64,000 bases of DNA from Lentilactobacillus sunkii DSM 19904. GTDB lineage: Bacteria > Bacillota > Bacilli > Lactobacillales > Lactobacillaceae. Positions 36,165 through 46,003 of this stretch are shown here, in pieces. Numbering within the stretch: the stretch's first letter is position 1; every line of letters starts with the position of its first letter. Made by a program: the position numbers and the translations under genes. The stretch is taken from NCBI RefSeq assembly GCF_001435575.1, contig NZ_AZEA01000001.1:124001-188000 (forward strand), written 5' to 3'. The notes beneath the pieces are model-generated. The model was not told where the DNA came from. It did not search any database and was given only the letters and a program-made list of their open reading frames with translations.

Positions 36165-38759
36165 CTAAAGCTTGTTAAGATTCAAGACGAGCTGCCCATC
36201 ATCATTTTCATCCAAATTGGCCGTGAAATATATGACTTGTGTTTTTTCGCTGATTTGTTGAAGCATTTTACCCGCAGCTGCTTTTCGATTTTTATCGAAA
36301 TTGACAAACCCGTCATCAATCATGATTGGCATTGGGTATTGATCGCTAAATCCGACCGACATCGAAAATATTAATGCCAAATACAGCTGCTCCAACGTTC
36401 CGGTTGACAATTCGTTAATTGGAAAGTGAACGTCGTCATTTCGCACAACTGAGATTTCATTTTTAAAAATAATTTCTTTGTAAGCACCATCAGTTAACGT
36501 TGAAAAATACTTTTTGGCAAGTTCCAAAGTTTTTGGCAGCCTGCCTTTACTGGCAATATCCAGAACTGATTGGATCCATTCGGAACTCAGCTTCAAGGCA
36601 AAGTATTTCTGTACATTTTCAACGATTTCAGTTTGCTTATTAGCAAGACTTTGGCGAAGATCATAGTACTTGCCGTTTTTAACCAAGCCCTCAATTTCTG
36701 TGCTGATTTGGGTTGCTTCCCGATTTAAATCATCAACTTGTTCGCGAATCTGATGGGTTTTTACTGACCTGTCTTTGATGTCTTCATCCAACTGACCTTG
36801 ATCAATATCTTTGGGAATCTGAATATTGGCTGCTTCAATCTGTTTTTCCAAATCAGCTTTACGTCGAAGCCTGTTGGAAAGTTCAGTTTGCACTTCAACA
36901 GAAGCCTTGAAAGCTTCATCGGATTGAATGCTGCGATCCTCAAAAAATTTAGACTTTGCTTCTGTTAACTTTGTAAATTTGGATTGGACAGTCTGAATTG
37001 ATTTTTGCGCTTCATCCAACGCCAACTTTTTCCGATGATAAACAGCTGACAATTCCTGCCAATGCTGTACCGTGGTATTGATGGTTTCGATTGTTTCAGA
37101 ATACCGGGTTTGATCGAATTTCAACCAATCTCCAGCAAATTGCCATTTCTCAATATAATGATTGTATTGAGCTTGGGTAACAGCCAACGCAGTCTTTTGC
37201 TTTTGATAATTGGTCTTCAGGTCCATGATTTGCTGTAACGGGCCCTGAATGGAGATCCAATTCGATTCATCAATCCCCTGGAGTTCAAACTGATCGCGAA
37301 TTTTAGATATATTATCTTCAATCTGTGCCAGTTGATTTTTCAATCTGCCTGGATCATCCGTGTTTTGAACAGGTGCTTCAACCGTAGATTCATTGGCACT
37401 ATACCATCCCCACACAGCGGAAATAATCGCCAGTACATAGCCAATCCAACCAAACGAAGTCGAACTCAAAAGAATGGCTGCCACAATCAAAGCAATGGCT
37501 GCCCCATACCAAATCATCGATCCACTCTGCTTATTTGATTGATTTGCCTGCTGGGCGCGGCGGTGCTCACTATCCTTCAGATCAGCCAACTTGTCACTGA
37601 GGTTTTGACGGTCTCTCAATAATTCATTAACTTGGGTGAACGTTGCCATATCAAAGACTTTCGGCAAATGTCCCTGATCATTTTTCTCAATCAAACTGGC
37701 CTTTTCATCAATCTGTTGTTGGCTTTCAACCATCTGATTAACGGTCATTTCAATCTGAAGTGCCCGTTTACGTTCCTCTGGAAGCTGGTCGCCGAGTTGA
37801 TTAATAACATCCCGGTGATCTTTGTAGAACTGCTGTGCAGGACTGACTGACAATTGCGCAGCCAATTCATCAATCCCTTGTTGCTTTTCTGCCAGCTGTT
37901 GCTTTAAATTATCTACCTGAAGGTTCAGCTGATTAAAAGTATTTAGATCGTCATTTGAAAAACCTTTTTTACGTTGTGATGCTTTAAGATTGTTATACTG
38001 ACTTAGCTGATTAACAAGCGGCAGGACAGTTTGGATATGTCGTTTTTCATCCAACTCATGATCATTTTCTTTTGATGTTGTCTGGAGTTTTGCCAAACTT
38101 TCCCGCTTGCCCTTTAGAGTGGCCTGTAATTGTTGATACTTTGGGAAATCTTCTTTGGCATCTGTCACCTGTTTCTCCAGAGCCTTATATTCTGCAATTT
38201 GAACATTGATAGTTTTCGTTCGGCCACGCGGAGCGTACATCTTAGCTGATTGTTTGTCCAAATCAGCCTGTAAGGCCATCCATTCACCGGCACCGGCAAC
38301 CCCGATGGATTGAATTCGCATTCGAAGTTCATCACGGCCCATTTTATACAATTCACCCTGGTCAACACTGCCAAAGTAAAACAATTGGTCGTATGCCGTT
38401 CGATCGATAGGTGAGATTAATTTTTTATAATCTTCATCCGTGAGTTCCGTATCGGCATCCAAGTCATAAAATTTAACCGTTCCACCATATTTTAATCCCG
38501 TTCTGACAAGCTTATAGTCATGGTCATCGACAGAAAAGATTATCTCACCACCATACGGGGCATTTCCTTTGGGCTGATATTGCCCATGAATGGAATGCTT
38601 CTTATCGGTGAATCCAAACAAGATTCCTTTGATAAATGCAATGATCGTACTCTTACCAGCTTCATTTGCGCCATAAACGACCTGAAGCGGGGTTTGGATA
38701 TCAATCTTTTGATCAATCCAACGGCCGAAACCATATATGTTTAATTGTTTAATTATCAC
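36165..38759 (-). CDS. yhaN: SbcC-like ATPase YhaN
   Basis: 864 residues, an Rad50/SbcC-type AAA ATPase: Walker A GANEAGKSTIIAFIKGILFG at the N-terminus, long coiled coils at about 180-420 and 480-700 that flank two transmembrane-like stretches (about 418-455: MIWYGAAIALIVAAILL), and a C-terminal signature/Walker B (ELSTGTLEQLYLAL, PIMIDDGFVNFDKNR). The membrane segment inside the coil is a feature of YhaN and not of SbcC. Overlaps yhaO by 4 bp, so they form an SbcCD-like pair. Confidence 0.9.
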   Translation of the reverse strand: MIIKQLNIYGFGRWIDQKIDIQTPLQVVYGANEAGKSTIIAFIKGILFGFTDKKHSIHGQYQPKGNAPYGGEIIFSVDDHDYKLVRTGLKYGGTVKFYDLDADTELTDEDYKKLISPIDRTAYDQLFYFGSVDQGELYKMGRDELRMRIQSIGVAGAGEWMALQADLDKQSAKMYAPRGRTKTINVQIAEYKALEKQVTDAKEDFPKYQQLQATLKGKRESLAKLQTTSKENDHELDEKRHIQTVLPLVNQLSQYNNLKASQRKKGFSNDDLNTFNQLNLQVDNLKQQLAEKQQGIDELAAQLSVSPAQQFYKDHRDVINQLGDQLPEERKRALQIEMTVNQMVESQQQIDEKASLIEKNDQGHLPKVFDMATFTQVNELLRDRQNLSDKLADLKDSEHRRAQQANQSNKQSGSMIWYGAAIALIVAAILLSSTSFGWIGYVLAIISAVWGWYSANESTVEAPVQNTDDPGRLKNQLAQIEDNISKIRDQFELQGIDESNWISIQGPLQQIMDLKTNYQKQKTALAVTQAQYNHYIEKWQFAGDWLKFDQTRYSETIETINTTVQHWQELSAVYHRKKLALDEAQKSIQTVQSKFTKLTEAKSKFFEDRSIQSDEAFKASVEVQTELSNRLRRKADLEKQIEAANIQIPKDIDQGQLDEDIKDRSVKTHQIREQVDDLNREATQISTEIEGLVKNGKYYDLRQSLANKQTEIVENVQKYFALKLSSEWIQSVLDIASKGRLPKTLELAKKYFSTLTDGAYKEIIFKNEISVVRNDDVHFPINELSTGTLEQLYLALIFSMSVGFSDQYPMPIMIDDGFVNFDKNRKAAAGKMLQQISEKTQVIYFTANLDENDDGQLVLNLNKL

Positions 38760-39997
38760 TTGGAATCGTCCTCCACATCATCAGGATTAACGACATTCTC
38801 TCGGAGAATCTGACCGGCCTGATCAAAGATCGCATGTTTAGATTCATCAGTGCTGACCTCATCTTTAATAAAAGCCGGCTGTTTGTTAAAGCCTTTTACA
38901 ATTTGATCAAATACATCGTCTGTCAGTGTTTCTGCCTTGGCTTGATTAAAATACTTCTGATCAATACTGCTATAAACTAGATTTGAAGTCTTCGGTGCTT
39001 CAATCGAAGTAATCCAGCAGTTCAACTGCTGCCACTTGTCGGCATTAATCTGCTGAAGGTCATCAAGTAAACTTCCATTGTTAATTGCGGCAAGTACATC
39101 TGAATCAATACTTGAATCACTCGTTAACTGAACTCGGATAAAATGAAGTTTAGCATAATGAAGATCAGCAATTGTTTCTAAAATGGATTCCGCTAATTGA
39201 TCACTGGCCAAGTCAGCCAATGATATTGGTACCCGGTCCCATATGATTGGGGCAGTCGGCTTAAACTCGGATTTCAACTGATGACCATCAGATTGAACAA
39301 GTATATAACCCTTTTCACCTGATTCGTTGATGTGGCGGCCCTGAGTATTTCCAGAATAATTAATGGTCCCCTGATCGTTTAAAGCCTGACGTTTGTGTAT
39401 ATGGCCCAATGCCCAGTAATCATAGCCTTTGTCTTCAAGCTCGGTCAAAGTAAACGGTGCATAATTAGCCTCTGGCGCATTCAATGTGCTCAGACTGCCA
39501 TGAAGCATCCCAATGTTCCAAGTCGCATCAGATACGGCTTGGGGATAATTTTGAATCATTGGTTGGGTAATCCACTGTTTATCAAAACTAAAACCACTGA
39601 CGGCCACTACTTCACCATTCGACAATGTATATTTTTTAGTCTCCACCTGATTGCCAAAAACCATTGTGTTATCAGGATACCCAAAGGAATCTGGGGAAGA
39701 TGTTGAATAATCATGGTTACCAAAACTGACAAAAGCTTCAATTCCATTGTTATCAAGCCGCTGAAGCTGATCAGTCAAAAATGCGTCAGCCGCAACACTT
39801 CGCTCTTCGCGGTCAAATAAATCACCAACAAGCAGCACAAAATCAACTTTTTGTTCAATAGCAGCATCAATAATCTTCTCAAATGAATCAAAAGTCGATT
39901 GATGAACCCTTTCCCAGAGCTCATCTGGTAAAACATTATTTTTGAGTCCCAAAAATGGACTGTCGAGATGTAAATCCGCTGTATGAATGAATTTCAT
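38756..39997 (-). CDS. yhaO: SbcD-like metallophosphoesterase YhaO
   Basis: 413-residue calcineurin-like nuclease subunit with motifs HTADLHLDSPF, LVGDLFDREE, SFGNHDY and GHIHKRQAL. Pairs with YhaN as SbcD does with SbcC; roles in DNA end or RNA handling are inferred from family. Starts the yhaO-yhaN-yhaM operon. Confidence 0.92.
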   Translation of the reverse strand: MKFIHTADLHLDSPFLGLKNNVLPDELWERVHQSTFDSFEKIIDAAIEQKVDFVLLVGDLFDREERSVAADAFLTDQLQRLDNNGIEAFVSFGNHDYSTSSPDSFGYPDNTMVFGNQVETKKYTLSNGEVVAVSGFSFDKQWITQPMIQNYPQAVSDATWNIGMLHGSLSTLNAPEANYAPFTLTELEDKGYDYWALGHIHKRQALNDQGTINYSGNTQGRHINESGEKGYILVQSDGHQLKSEFKPTAPIIWDRVPISLADLASDQLAESILETIADLHYAKLHFIRVQLTSDSSIDSDVLAAINNGSLLDDLQQINADKWQQLNCWITSIEAPKTSNLVYSSIDQKYFNQAKAETLTDDVFDQIVKGFNKQPAFIKDEVSTDESKHAIFDQAGQILRENVVNPDDVEDDSK

Positions 39998-40027
39998 TAT
40001 GATTACCTTCCTACCAAATATGTACGG

Positions 40028-40066
40028 AAAAGCGCAGAATTAGATTTAAACTAATTCCGCGCTTTT
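40028..40066. terminator. Hairpin between the YlbF-family gene and yhaO
   Basis: A 15-bp near-perfect stem (AAAGCGCAGAATTAG / CTAATTCCGCGCTTT) with short T runs on both strands. It probably ends the ylbF-family transcript on the minus strand. Confidence 0.6.
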
Positions 40067-40071
40067 TTTGA

Positions 40072-40416
40072 TTATGAACGATACAACTCACTGATTGGCT
40101 TTGTAACGGTGTTGTTAATGTCAGACAATAATTGACTGAGCGCTTTTTCCTTAGTCATTAACTCGGAAATTAACTTGCTTTCACGCATTTTTCCAGCAAT
40201 TGCTTGAATGTTTTGAATTTCATCCTGGGTTGGTTGAGCACCCTGCATTTGCTTTTGTTGAAGATTCTGCTGAGCATCCTGAAAGTCATTGAATAATTTG
40301 TAATCATCCAAACTCTTTTTAAGTGCATCATAGGCGGCTTGAATTTCAGTGAACTCATCAGAAGCGATCAATTCGGATTGAAGCTGGTTAACAGTTGCGG
40401 TCATTTTTTCATTCAT
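40072..40416 (-). CDS. YlbF/YmcA family protein (YheA-like)
   Basis: 114-residue all-helical protein with the DUF964 pattern (SDEFTEIQAAYDALKKS, NDFQDAQQNLQQKQMQG). YlbF, YmcA and YaaT form an RNase Y specificity complex in Bacillus; the YheA paralogue near yhaMNO has no firm role. Start ATG at 40416 with AGGGG upstream; a TTG just before it is possible. Confidence 0.85.
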   Translation of the reverse strand: MNEKMTATVNQLQSELIASDEFTEIQAAYDALKKSLDDYKLFNDFQDAQQNLQQKQMQGAQPTQDEIQNIQAIAGKMRESKLISELMTKEKALSQLLSDINNTVTKPISELYRS

Positions 40417-40488
40417 CAAATATATTCCCCTAACTAGTTTATTTCTTTAATTTTAACACAATCCAGAAATCGCTTCCTGAATATCTTG

Positions 40489-42576
40489 TTAATGTTTGAA
40501 CCAACCTTTGGCATCATTAATAAAATCTCGGGCTTTCTGTTCAATCTGATTACCATATTGGTTGGTCTTCTTTTGAATTGTATCCCAAAGATTGTCATTA
40601 CTGCTTTCACTCTGAACAATTGATTGAGCGTCCTTGGTACCAAAGCTGGAGTTCTTGGTATAAGGCAGCATTGTCTGCATCTCATTCTTAAACAACGGCC
40701 CGACACCAGTCCCACTCAAGTTCTCCAAATGGTGAGCCTTGCTGGTGCTGTCAAAACCTTCCCAGGTTGCTACGACCAGATCCGGTGTGTATCCAATAAT
40801 CCACTTGTCTTTGGTTGCATCTGCCGAACCGGTATTATCAGCTTCAGTACTACCTGTCTTACCGGCAACTGAATAACCATAAGGCTTAGCATCGGTTCCA
40901 GTCCCATTATTGAAGACTCCAAGCATCATGCTGGTCATCTGCTTGGCAACAGAAGACGACATGATTTGGCGGCCTTCCTGCTTTGAAGTATTATCAACAA
41001 CCACTTTGCCGGTCGAGTCAACAATCTTCCGAATATAAAACGGCTTGACAATCTTTCCACCATTGGCAAAGGCCGTGTATGCACCGGCCATTTGCTGTGG
41101 TGAAACCCCACCGGACAAGCCGCCCAGTGCAAGCGCCAGGTTCTTATCTTTTTTGGTAACCGGAACATTGAAATCTTTGACGGATTCGTATCCACGATTA
41201 ACCCCAATTTGGTTAAGCAACCAAACAGCCGGAGCGTTCATGCTTTGGGCAAGTGCCTCATACATTGGCACTTTGCCTTGATAGACGTTGTTATAGTTTT
41301 TTGGCGTGTAATGGTTGGTCCCATAGGATTTCTTTTTGTCGACCAATTCAGAGTCAAATTTGTACCCCGCTTCAAGTGCGGGCGTGTACACTGCCAATGG
41401 TTTCATCGTTGAACCGGGCTGCCTAGTAATTTGCGTTGCCCGGTTATACCCTCGAAAGACGTGCTTTCCTCGACCCCCAACAACCGCGGTTACACCACCA
41501 GTTGTGGGTGAAACACCGATCGAAGCTGCCTGCACCTCAGTGCCGTCAGCAGCATTTGCTGGGAACAATGCATCGTTATCGAAGTTGGTTTGCATCGCCT
41601 GCTGCTGCGATTGATTGAGGTTTGTATAAATTCGGTAACCCCGGTTCATAATCTCAGATTCTGTCATCCCGTATTTACTGATGGCTTCATCAATAACGGC
41701 ATCAAAATAATAAGGATATTTGTACCCATCTTTACGGACATAAGTGTCCCTGACAACAATGGGTGTTTGTTTGTAATAATTAGCCTGCGATTGGGTGAGC
41801 TTGTGATTCTCAACCATCAACTGCAGGACAACATTTCGTCGCCACTTGGCCGCCTTTGGATGATCGATTGGATTAAATGCACTTGGTGACGTCAACATTC
41901 CGGCCAAAACAGCGGAATCCGGAACAGAGAGGTCAACGGCATCTTCACCAAAATACTTTCTGGCAGCGTCTTGGACCCCCCAAACACCGTTACCGAAGTA
42001 AGCATTGTTTAAGTACATCGTCAAAATTTCGTTTTTGGAATATACATTTTCAACCTGAATCGAAAGAAACAGCTCCTTGAGCTTTCGAGTCATGGTTTGT
42101 TCCTGCGAGAGATAAGCGTTCTTAACCAACTGCTGAGTAAGCGTACTTCCACCGCCACTGATGTAATCGCGATGAAGAAGCTTATTTTTCACCAACAGAA
42201 ACATTGCCCTGGCAATCCCTTTGAATGAGAAACCATATTCATGATAAAAGTTTCGATCCTCAGTAGACAGAACTGCCTTGGGGATGTTTGCGGAGACCTG
42301 GTTCAAATGAACGTATGTCCCTTTCTGTGCGTATAGCTCCCCAGCTTTTTTATTATTAACATCAAAAATTTCTGTTGTCTTTGAGAGCGAAGATTCCAAG
42401 TTTTGCACATGGGCCGTCTTGGCTAAGAAAACCAGGTACGTGCTGGTCACTAACGAGACACTCAAAAAGATAACCACCAGCCATTTAACCAGGTGAAACC
42501 TTCGACAAAATCGATTGAAGCGTTTAAAAAGATGCCCCGCCGATTTTTTAAATGTTTTGGTTGAATTGTTGTTCAT
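40489..42576 (-). CDS. Class A penicillin-binding protein (PBP1A/2A type)
   Basis: 695-residue bifunctional peptidoglycan synthase. A cytoplasmic basic N-terminus and one membrane helix (about 31-50) precede the glycosyltransferase domain (STEDRNFYHEYGFSFKGIARA with catalytic Glu, GGSTLTQQLVKN, VYSKNEILTMYLNNAYFG). The transpeptidase domain has the SxxK box QPGSTMKPLAVY, SMNAPAVWLLN and KTGSTEADN. The C-terminus is a soluble tail rich in Ser, Asn and Lys. Transcribed after its own upstream region. Confidence 0.94.
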   Translation of the reverse strand: MNNNSTKTFKKSAGHLFKRFNRFCRRFHLVKWLVVIFLSVSLVTSTYLVFLAKTAHVQNLESSLSKTTEIFDVNNKKAGELYAQKGTYVHLNQVSANIPKAVLSTEDRNFYHEYGFSFKGIARAMFLLVKNKLLHRDYISGGGSTLTQQLVKNAYLSQEQTMTRKLKELFLSIQVENVYSKNEILTMYLNNAYFGNGVWGVQDAARKYFGEDAVDLSVPDSAVLAGMLTSPSAFNPIDHPKAAKWRRNVVLQLMVENHKLTQSQANYYKQTPIVVRDTYVRKDGYKYPYYFDAVIDEAISKYGMTESEIMNRGYRIYTNLNQSQQQAMQTNFDNDALFPANAADGTEVQAASIGVSPTTGGVTAVVGGRGKHVFRGYNRATQITRQPGSTMKPLAVYTPALEAGYKFDSELVDKKKSYGTNHYTPKNYNNVYQGKVPMYEALAQSMNAPAVWLLNQIGVNRGYESVKDFNVPVTKKDKNLALALGGLSGGVSPQQMAGAYTAFANGGKIVKPFYIRKIVDSTGKVVVDNTSKQEGRQIMSSSVAKQMTSMMLGVFNNGTGTDAKPYGYSVAGKTGSTEADNTGSADATKDKWIIGYTPDLVVATWEGFDSTSKAHHLENLSGTGVGPLFKNEMQTMLPYTKNSSFGTKDAQSIVQSESSNDNLWDTIQKKTNQYGNQIEQKARDFINDAKGWFKH

Positions 42577-42674
42577 GCGGATACTCCTTTTGTGAATACT
42601 TCAATATTGTATCATATCTGAAAAGGTGACGATTTAAGGGGTGGAAAATTTAATGAGGATTTAAAAAAGCAGAA

Positions 42675-42714
42675 ACAAAAAAGTCTCGGAAAGCGAGAAG
42701 GCTTTTCGAGACTT
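42675..42714 (-). terminator. Terminator of argS
   Basis: Minus-strand stem AAGTCTCGAAAAG / CTTTCCGAGACTT with an 8-base loop and T run. Confidence 0.88.
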
Positions 42715-42732
42715 AATCGATCATTTAGGATT

Positions 42733-44424
42733 TTACATTGCGTCTGGTGCTTTAACACCAAGCAGATTGAGAGATTCTTTCAACACGATTGAAACTGCTT
42801 TAACAAGTGATAAACGAGCAGCCAATTGGTCATCCTCAACCAAGATCTTTGAGTGGGCATAATACTTATTGAAGGCTTTGGCCAATCTCAATGAGTATTT
42901 GGCAACTTCTGAAGGTTCAAAGTCTTTGCATGCACTCTTAATAACATCGGGGAAGTCTTTTAATGCAGTAATGGTTTCCCAAGCTGCGGGATCATCGAGG
43001 CTCTTGTCGGCACCGTGGAAATCAATGTCGCCGGCTTTTCTCAAAATGCTTTCGGCACGGGCGTGTGAATATTGAACGTATGGACCGGTTTCACCTTCGA
43101 AACGAAGTTGATCTTCCAAAACGAAGTCGATGTTGTTCGTTCGTTCATTCTTTAAATCACCGAAGATAATGGCACCAACACCAACTTCTTTGGCAACCTC
43201 ATCCTTATTAGGAAGATCGGGGTTTTTGGCTTCGATTTGTTTCTTAGCCAGATTAATGGCATCATCCAACACTTCATCCAATAAAATGATTCGGCCGGAA
43301 CGGGTTGATAACTTTTTACCGTTAACAGTGATCAAGCCAAATGGAATGTGGTGCAGGTTTTCAGCAGATGGCAGACCCATTTCAAGCAGAACAGCTTTCA
43401 ACTGTTGGAAATAATAAGTCTGCTCAGCACCAACAACGTATAAGTTCATTGCTGGCTTATAAGTCCGATCACGGTAAATGGCAGTGGCAATATCACGGGT
43501 AATATACAAAGTGGCGCCGTCACTCTTCAAAATCAAAGCTGGGTTCAAATTGTATTTATCAAGTTTAACAACTTGGGCACCCTGTGATTCTACCAGTAAG
43601 CCCTTGTCCTTAAGGATTTGGATGCCTTCGTCCATCTTGTCGTTATAGAATGCTTCACCATTATATGTGTCGAAGGTTACACCCAATTTTTCGTAAATCT
43701 TATTGAATGATTCCAGTGAAACCTTACGGAACCACTTCCAAAGAAAGACTTCTTCCTCGTTGCCGTCTTCAAGCTTTTTGAAAGTTTCACGAGCTTCATC
43801 ATCCAGTTCGGGATGTTCTTTATCTTCTTTATGGAACTTAACGTAATACTTAACCAGGTTGTTGATTGGGTCTTTTTTAACATCGTCTTCGTTGCCCCAC
43901 TTCTTATAAGCAACGATCAACTTACCGAATTGAGTACCCCAGTCACCCAAATGGTTATCCTTGATTGGATGGTAACCATTTTTGACCAATAATTTGGCAA
44001 TCGAATTACCAATAACGGTTGAACGCAGATGGCCCATTGAAATTGGCTTGGCAATGTTAGGTGAAGACATATCAATAGGTACGTTGCCACCTTTACCATT
44101 GTCATTTTGACCGTACGCTGCGCCTTCTTCAAGAACTTCATTTAAAATTTCGTTACTGAAGTTGCCTTTGTCCAAGAAGAAGTTCAAATAAGCGCCCTTG
44201 GCTTCAACTTTTTCATATGAAGATTGATCAATCTTGCTGACTAACTCTTCAGCAATGGCGTTTGGAGCCTTGTGAAATACTTTGGCCAATGAAAATGCGG
44301 GAAATGCCAAATCGCCCATTGCAAGGGTCTTTGGCTTTTCAAGTTTTTCATAAACCTCAGCTGATGATAATTCGTCGTTCAAGACGTTCAAAATTGAATT
44401 CGTAACCTGTGCTTTGTAATCCAT
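42733..44424 (-). CDS. argS: Arginine-tRNA ligase
   Basis: Class I synthetase of 563 residues. N-terminal ArgS domain, the HIGH-type SPNIAKPISMGHLRSTVIGN, and the KMSKS-equivalent KKLSTRSGRI; C-terminal DALR anticodon domain (RLAKAFNKYYAHSKIL). Start ATG at 44424 follows GGAGGGAAC. Controlled by the T-box leader upstream. Confidence 0.96.
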   Translation of the reverse strand: MDYKAQVTNSILNVLNDELSSAEVYEKLEKPKTLAMGDLAFPAFSLAKVFHKAPNAIAEELVSKIDQSSYEKVEAKGAYLNFFLDKGNFSNEILNEVLEEGAAYGQNDNGKGGNVPIDMSSPNIAKPISMGHLRSTVIGNSIAKLLVKNGYHPIKDNHLGDWGTQFGKLIVAYKKWGNEDDVKKDPINNLVKYYVKFHKEDKEHPELDDEARETFKKLEDGNEEEVFLWKWFRKVSLESFNKIYEKLGVTFDTYNGEAFYNDKMDEGIQILKDKGLLVESQGAQVVKLDKYNLNPALILKSDGATLYITRDIATAIYRDRTYKPAMNLYVVGAEQTYYFQQLKAVLLEMGLPSAENLHHIPFGLITVNGKKLSTRSGRIILLDEVLDDAINLAKKQIEAKNPDLPNKDEVAKEVGVGAIIFGDLKNERTNNIDFVLEDQLRFEGETGPYVQYSHARAESILRKAGDIDFHGADKSLDDPAAWETITALKDFPDVIKSACKDFEPSEVAKYSLRLAKAFNKYYAHSKILVEDDQLAARLSLVKAVSIVLKESLNLLGVKAPDAM

Positions 44425-44451
44425 TAATGTTCCCTCCATCTATAAATATAC

Positions 44452-44655
44452 AAAAAAGCTCTTACAAAACAATTGTAAGAGACGAGTAAACCCGCGGTAC
44501 CACTCTATTTGATAAAAATATCCGCTCAAAGTATTAAATTAATATTCTAAAAAGCGCGCTTCGCTGACTAAATTTTTCGGCTTTCACCATTCCGAAATCG
44601 CTGAGTATTCAGTAACCAGCTACTGTTCTTTTATTGTTGAATATTTATAATGTCC
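44452..44655 (-). ncRNA. T-box leader of argS
   Basis: Minus-strand leader carrying the T-box core AGTGGTACCGCGG (44492-44504), then a terminator stem CTCTTACAA / TTGTAAGAG (44458-44481) and T run, directly before argS. A Stem I distal loop resembling GGTGAAAGCCG lies near 44595. The specifier codon is not secure: AGA and CGC both occur in plausible positions. Confidence 0.88.
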
Positions 44656-44662
44656 AATGTGT

Positions 44663-44692
44663 ATAATAACTTGTTAACCTAGTTCATGTCAA
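44663..44692 (-). promoter_or_regulatory. Promoter of the argS transcript
   Basis: Minus-strand TTGACA (44687-44692), 18-base spacer, TATTAT (44663-44668), just upstream of the T-box leader. Confidence 0.75.
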
Positions 44693-44730
44693 CATTTATT
44701 AATCACAGCCTAGTGCAACAATCAGCACTA

Positions 44731-44801
44731 AGCGGGTAACGGGAATCGGACCCGCGACGCAAGCTTGGGAAGCTTGTGTTTTACCACTAAACTATACCCG
44801 C
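44731..44801 (-). tRNA. tRNA-Gly (anticodon CCC)
   Basis: 71 nt without encoded CCA. Acceptor GCGGGTA / TACCCGC, D arm with TTTAGTGGTAAAAC, anticodon stem CAAGC / GCTTG with loop TTCCCAA (anticodon CCC, reading GGG), T arm GGGTCCGATTCCCGT. A short hairpin follows the 3' end. Confidence 0.95.
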
Positions 44802-44926
44802 ATAACAAAAACAATTATATCATTTTAAATTATCTTTGTCATAAAGATTTGAAATGTCTAAAGAAATCTGGAAAAGATTGATTTTTTGATCAAAAATACT
44901 GATACTTAACTTAAGAGGTGATTTGA

Positions 44927-45265
44927 ATGTGGATTATCGTGAACTACAGCTGTTGGGCAATCTTATTTGTTAATTTCATTTGGGGATTAACCAGATCCAT
45001 CAAGAAGCGGGTAATCGACTCAATGATGATTGCCAGATTATTCTATTGGATCATTGTCATCAGCCAGGTGGTCATTTCCTTACGTTCGTTTCACCGTCAT
45101 CCATTGCTGGTCATCATTGCCACTATTGCGACGCTGGCAGTGATTGCACTGACCGAAACCGCATATGGCAGAAAACAGGATGTTAATTACAGCCCAAAGC
45201 TTCTTTGGCTCCTGTTAGCAGCCACGCCAATTGCAGTCTGCATCCAAACTTTAGTCAACTATTGA
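44927..45265 (+). CDS. UPF0344/DUF1516 membrane protein (YisL-like)
   Basis: 112-residue protein with four hydrophobic helices. The segment spacing and the MIARLFYWIIVISQVV motif fit the YisL family of Firmicutes, whose function is unknown. RBS AGAGGTG ahead of the ATG. Isolated plus-strand gene. Confidence 0.8.
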   Translation: MWIIVNYSCWAILFVNFIWGLTRSIKKRVIDSMMIARLFYWIIVISQVVISLRSFHRHPLLVIIATIATLAVIALTETAYGRKQDVNYSPKLLWLLLAATPIAVCIQTLVNY

Positions 45266-45274
45266 TTTAGTTGG

Positions 45275-45991
45275 CTATTTATTTTGGCTTCGGTTTGCTT
45301 CCGCCAAATCAATACACTTGTCTGCTAAGACAGTTTGAGCATCAATCACTGGATAATCGTGATTGCAGGCGCGCTGCTGAGCAACTGAGAGTTCCGTACA
45401 CCCAAGAATCACGATATCACATTTAAGGCCTTCAACCATTTGCGAAAGAATTAAGTGGTATAAGCTCTCGTCGACATAGTTTTTAGCTTTGATATCATCA
45501 TAAATCAAGGTCATTGTCTGATCGGCAATTTTATCGGTCGGCTTGACCAACTCATATCCGGCATCAATGATCTCTTTATCATAAATCTTATCGTGCAAAG
45601 TTCCTTTTGTGGCAATTAACCCTACTTTTTTTGCATTGGGTGCGTAGTCCTTAATTGCTTTGACAGTTTCTTTTGGCATATGCAAGATGGGAATATCAGT
45701 CAGTTCTTGGAGATCATTATAAAAATAATGAGCCGTATTGCATGGAATTGCAAAGAAATCGGGATGCAATGCGCTCTGCTGCTTGATGTCCTCAGCTAAT
45801 GGAATAAGTGGGTTTGGCTTGGAGTGATCCAAAATATAATCAGTTCGATCAGGAATCGTTGAATGATTAACCAGAATATAGTTCAAATATTCCTGGTCAC
45901 TTTCAGCATGGGTCCGCTCATTTAGGATATGAATAAAGGTCTCGGTTGCCTCGGTTCCCATTCCACCAATAATTGTAAAGAAATTTTTCAC
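45275..45991 (-). CDS. Aspartate/glutamate racemase family protein (likely aspartate racemase)
   Basis: 238 residues with the two catalytic cysteines in AIPCNTAHYFY and VILGCTELSVAQ. Its gene partners give the substrate: a D-aspartate ligase and MurE directly upstream in the same transcript, as in Enterococcus faecium, where the racemase supplies D-Asp for the peptidoglycan cross-bridge. Aspartate as substrate is inferred from context. Confidence 0.85.
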   Translation of the reverse strand: MKNFFTIIGGMGTEATETFIHILNERTHAESDQEYLNYILVNHSTIPDRTDYILDHSKPNPLIPLAEDIKQQSALHPDFFAIPCNTAHYFYNDLQELTDIPILHMPKETVKAIKDYAPNAKKVGLIATKGTLHDKIYDKEIIDAGYELVKPTDKIADQTMTLIYDDIKAKNYVDESLYHLILSQMVEGLKCDIVILGCTELSVAQQRACNHDYPVIDAQTVLADKCIDLAEANRSQNK

Positions 45992-46003
45992 TTAAATCAG
46001 TCC

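Noticed and set aside
40935-41207. Extra ORFs inside the penicillin-binding protein gene
   Set aside because: Alternative frames of the coding sequence; no ribosome binding sites or recognisable motifs.
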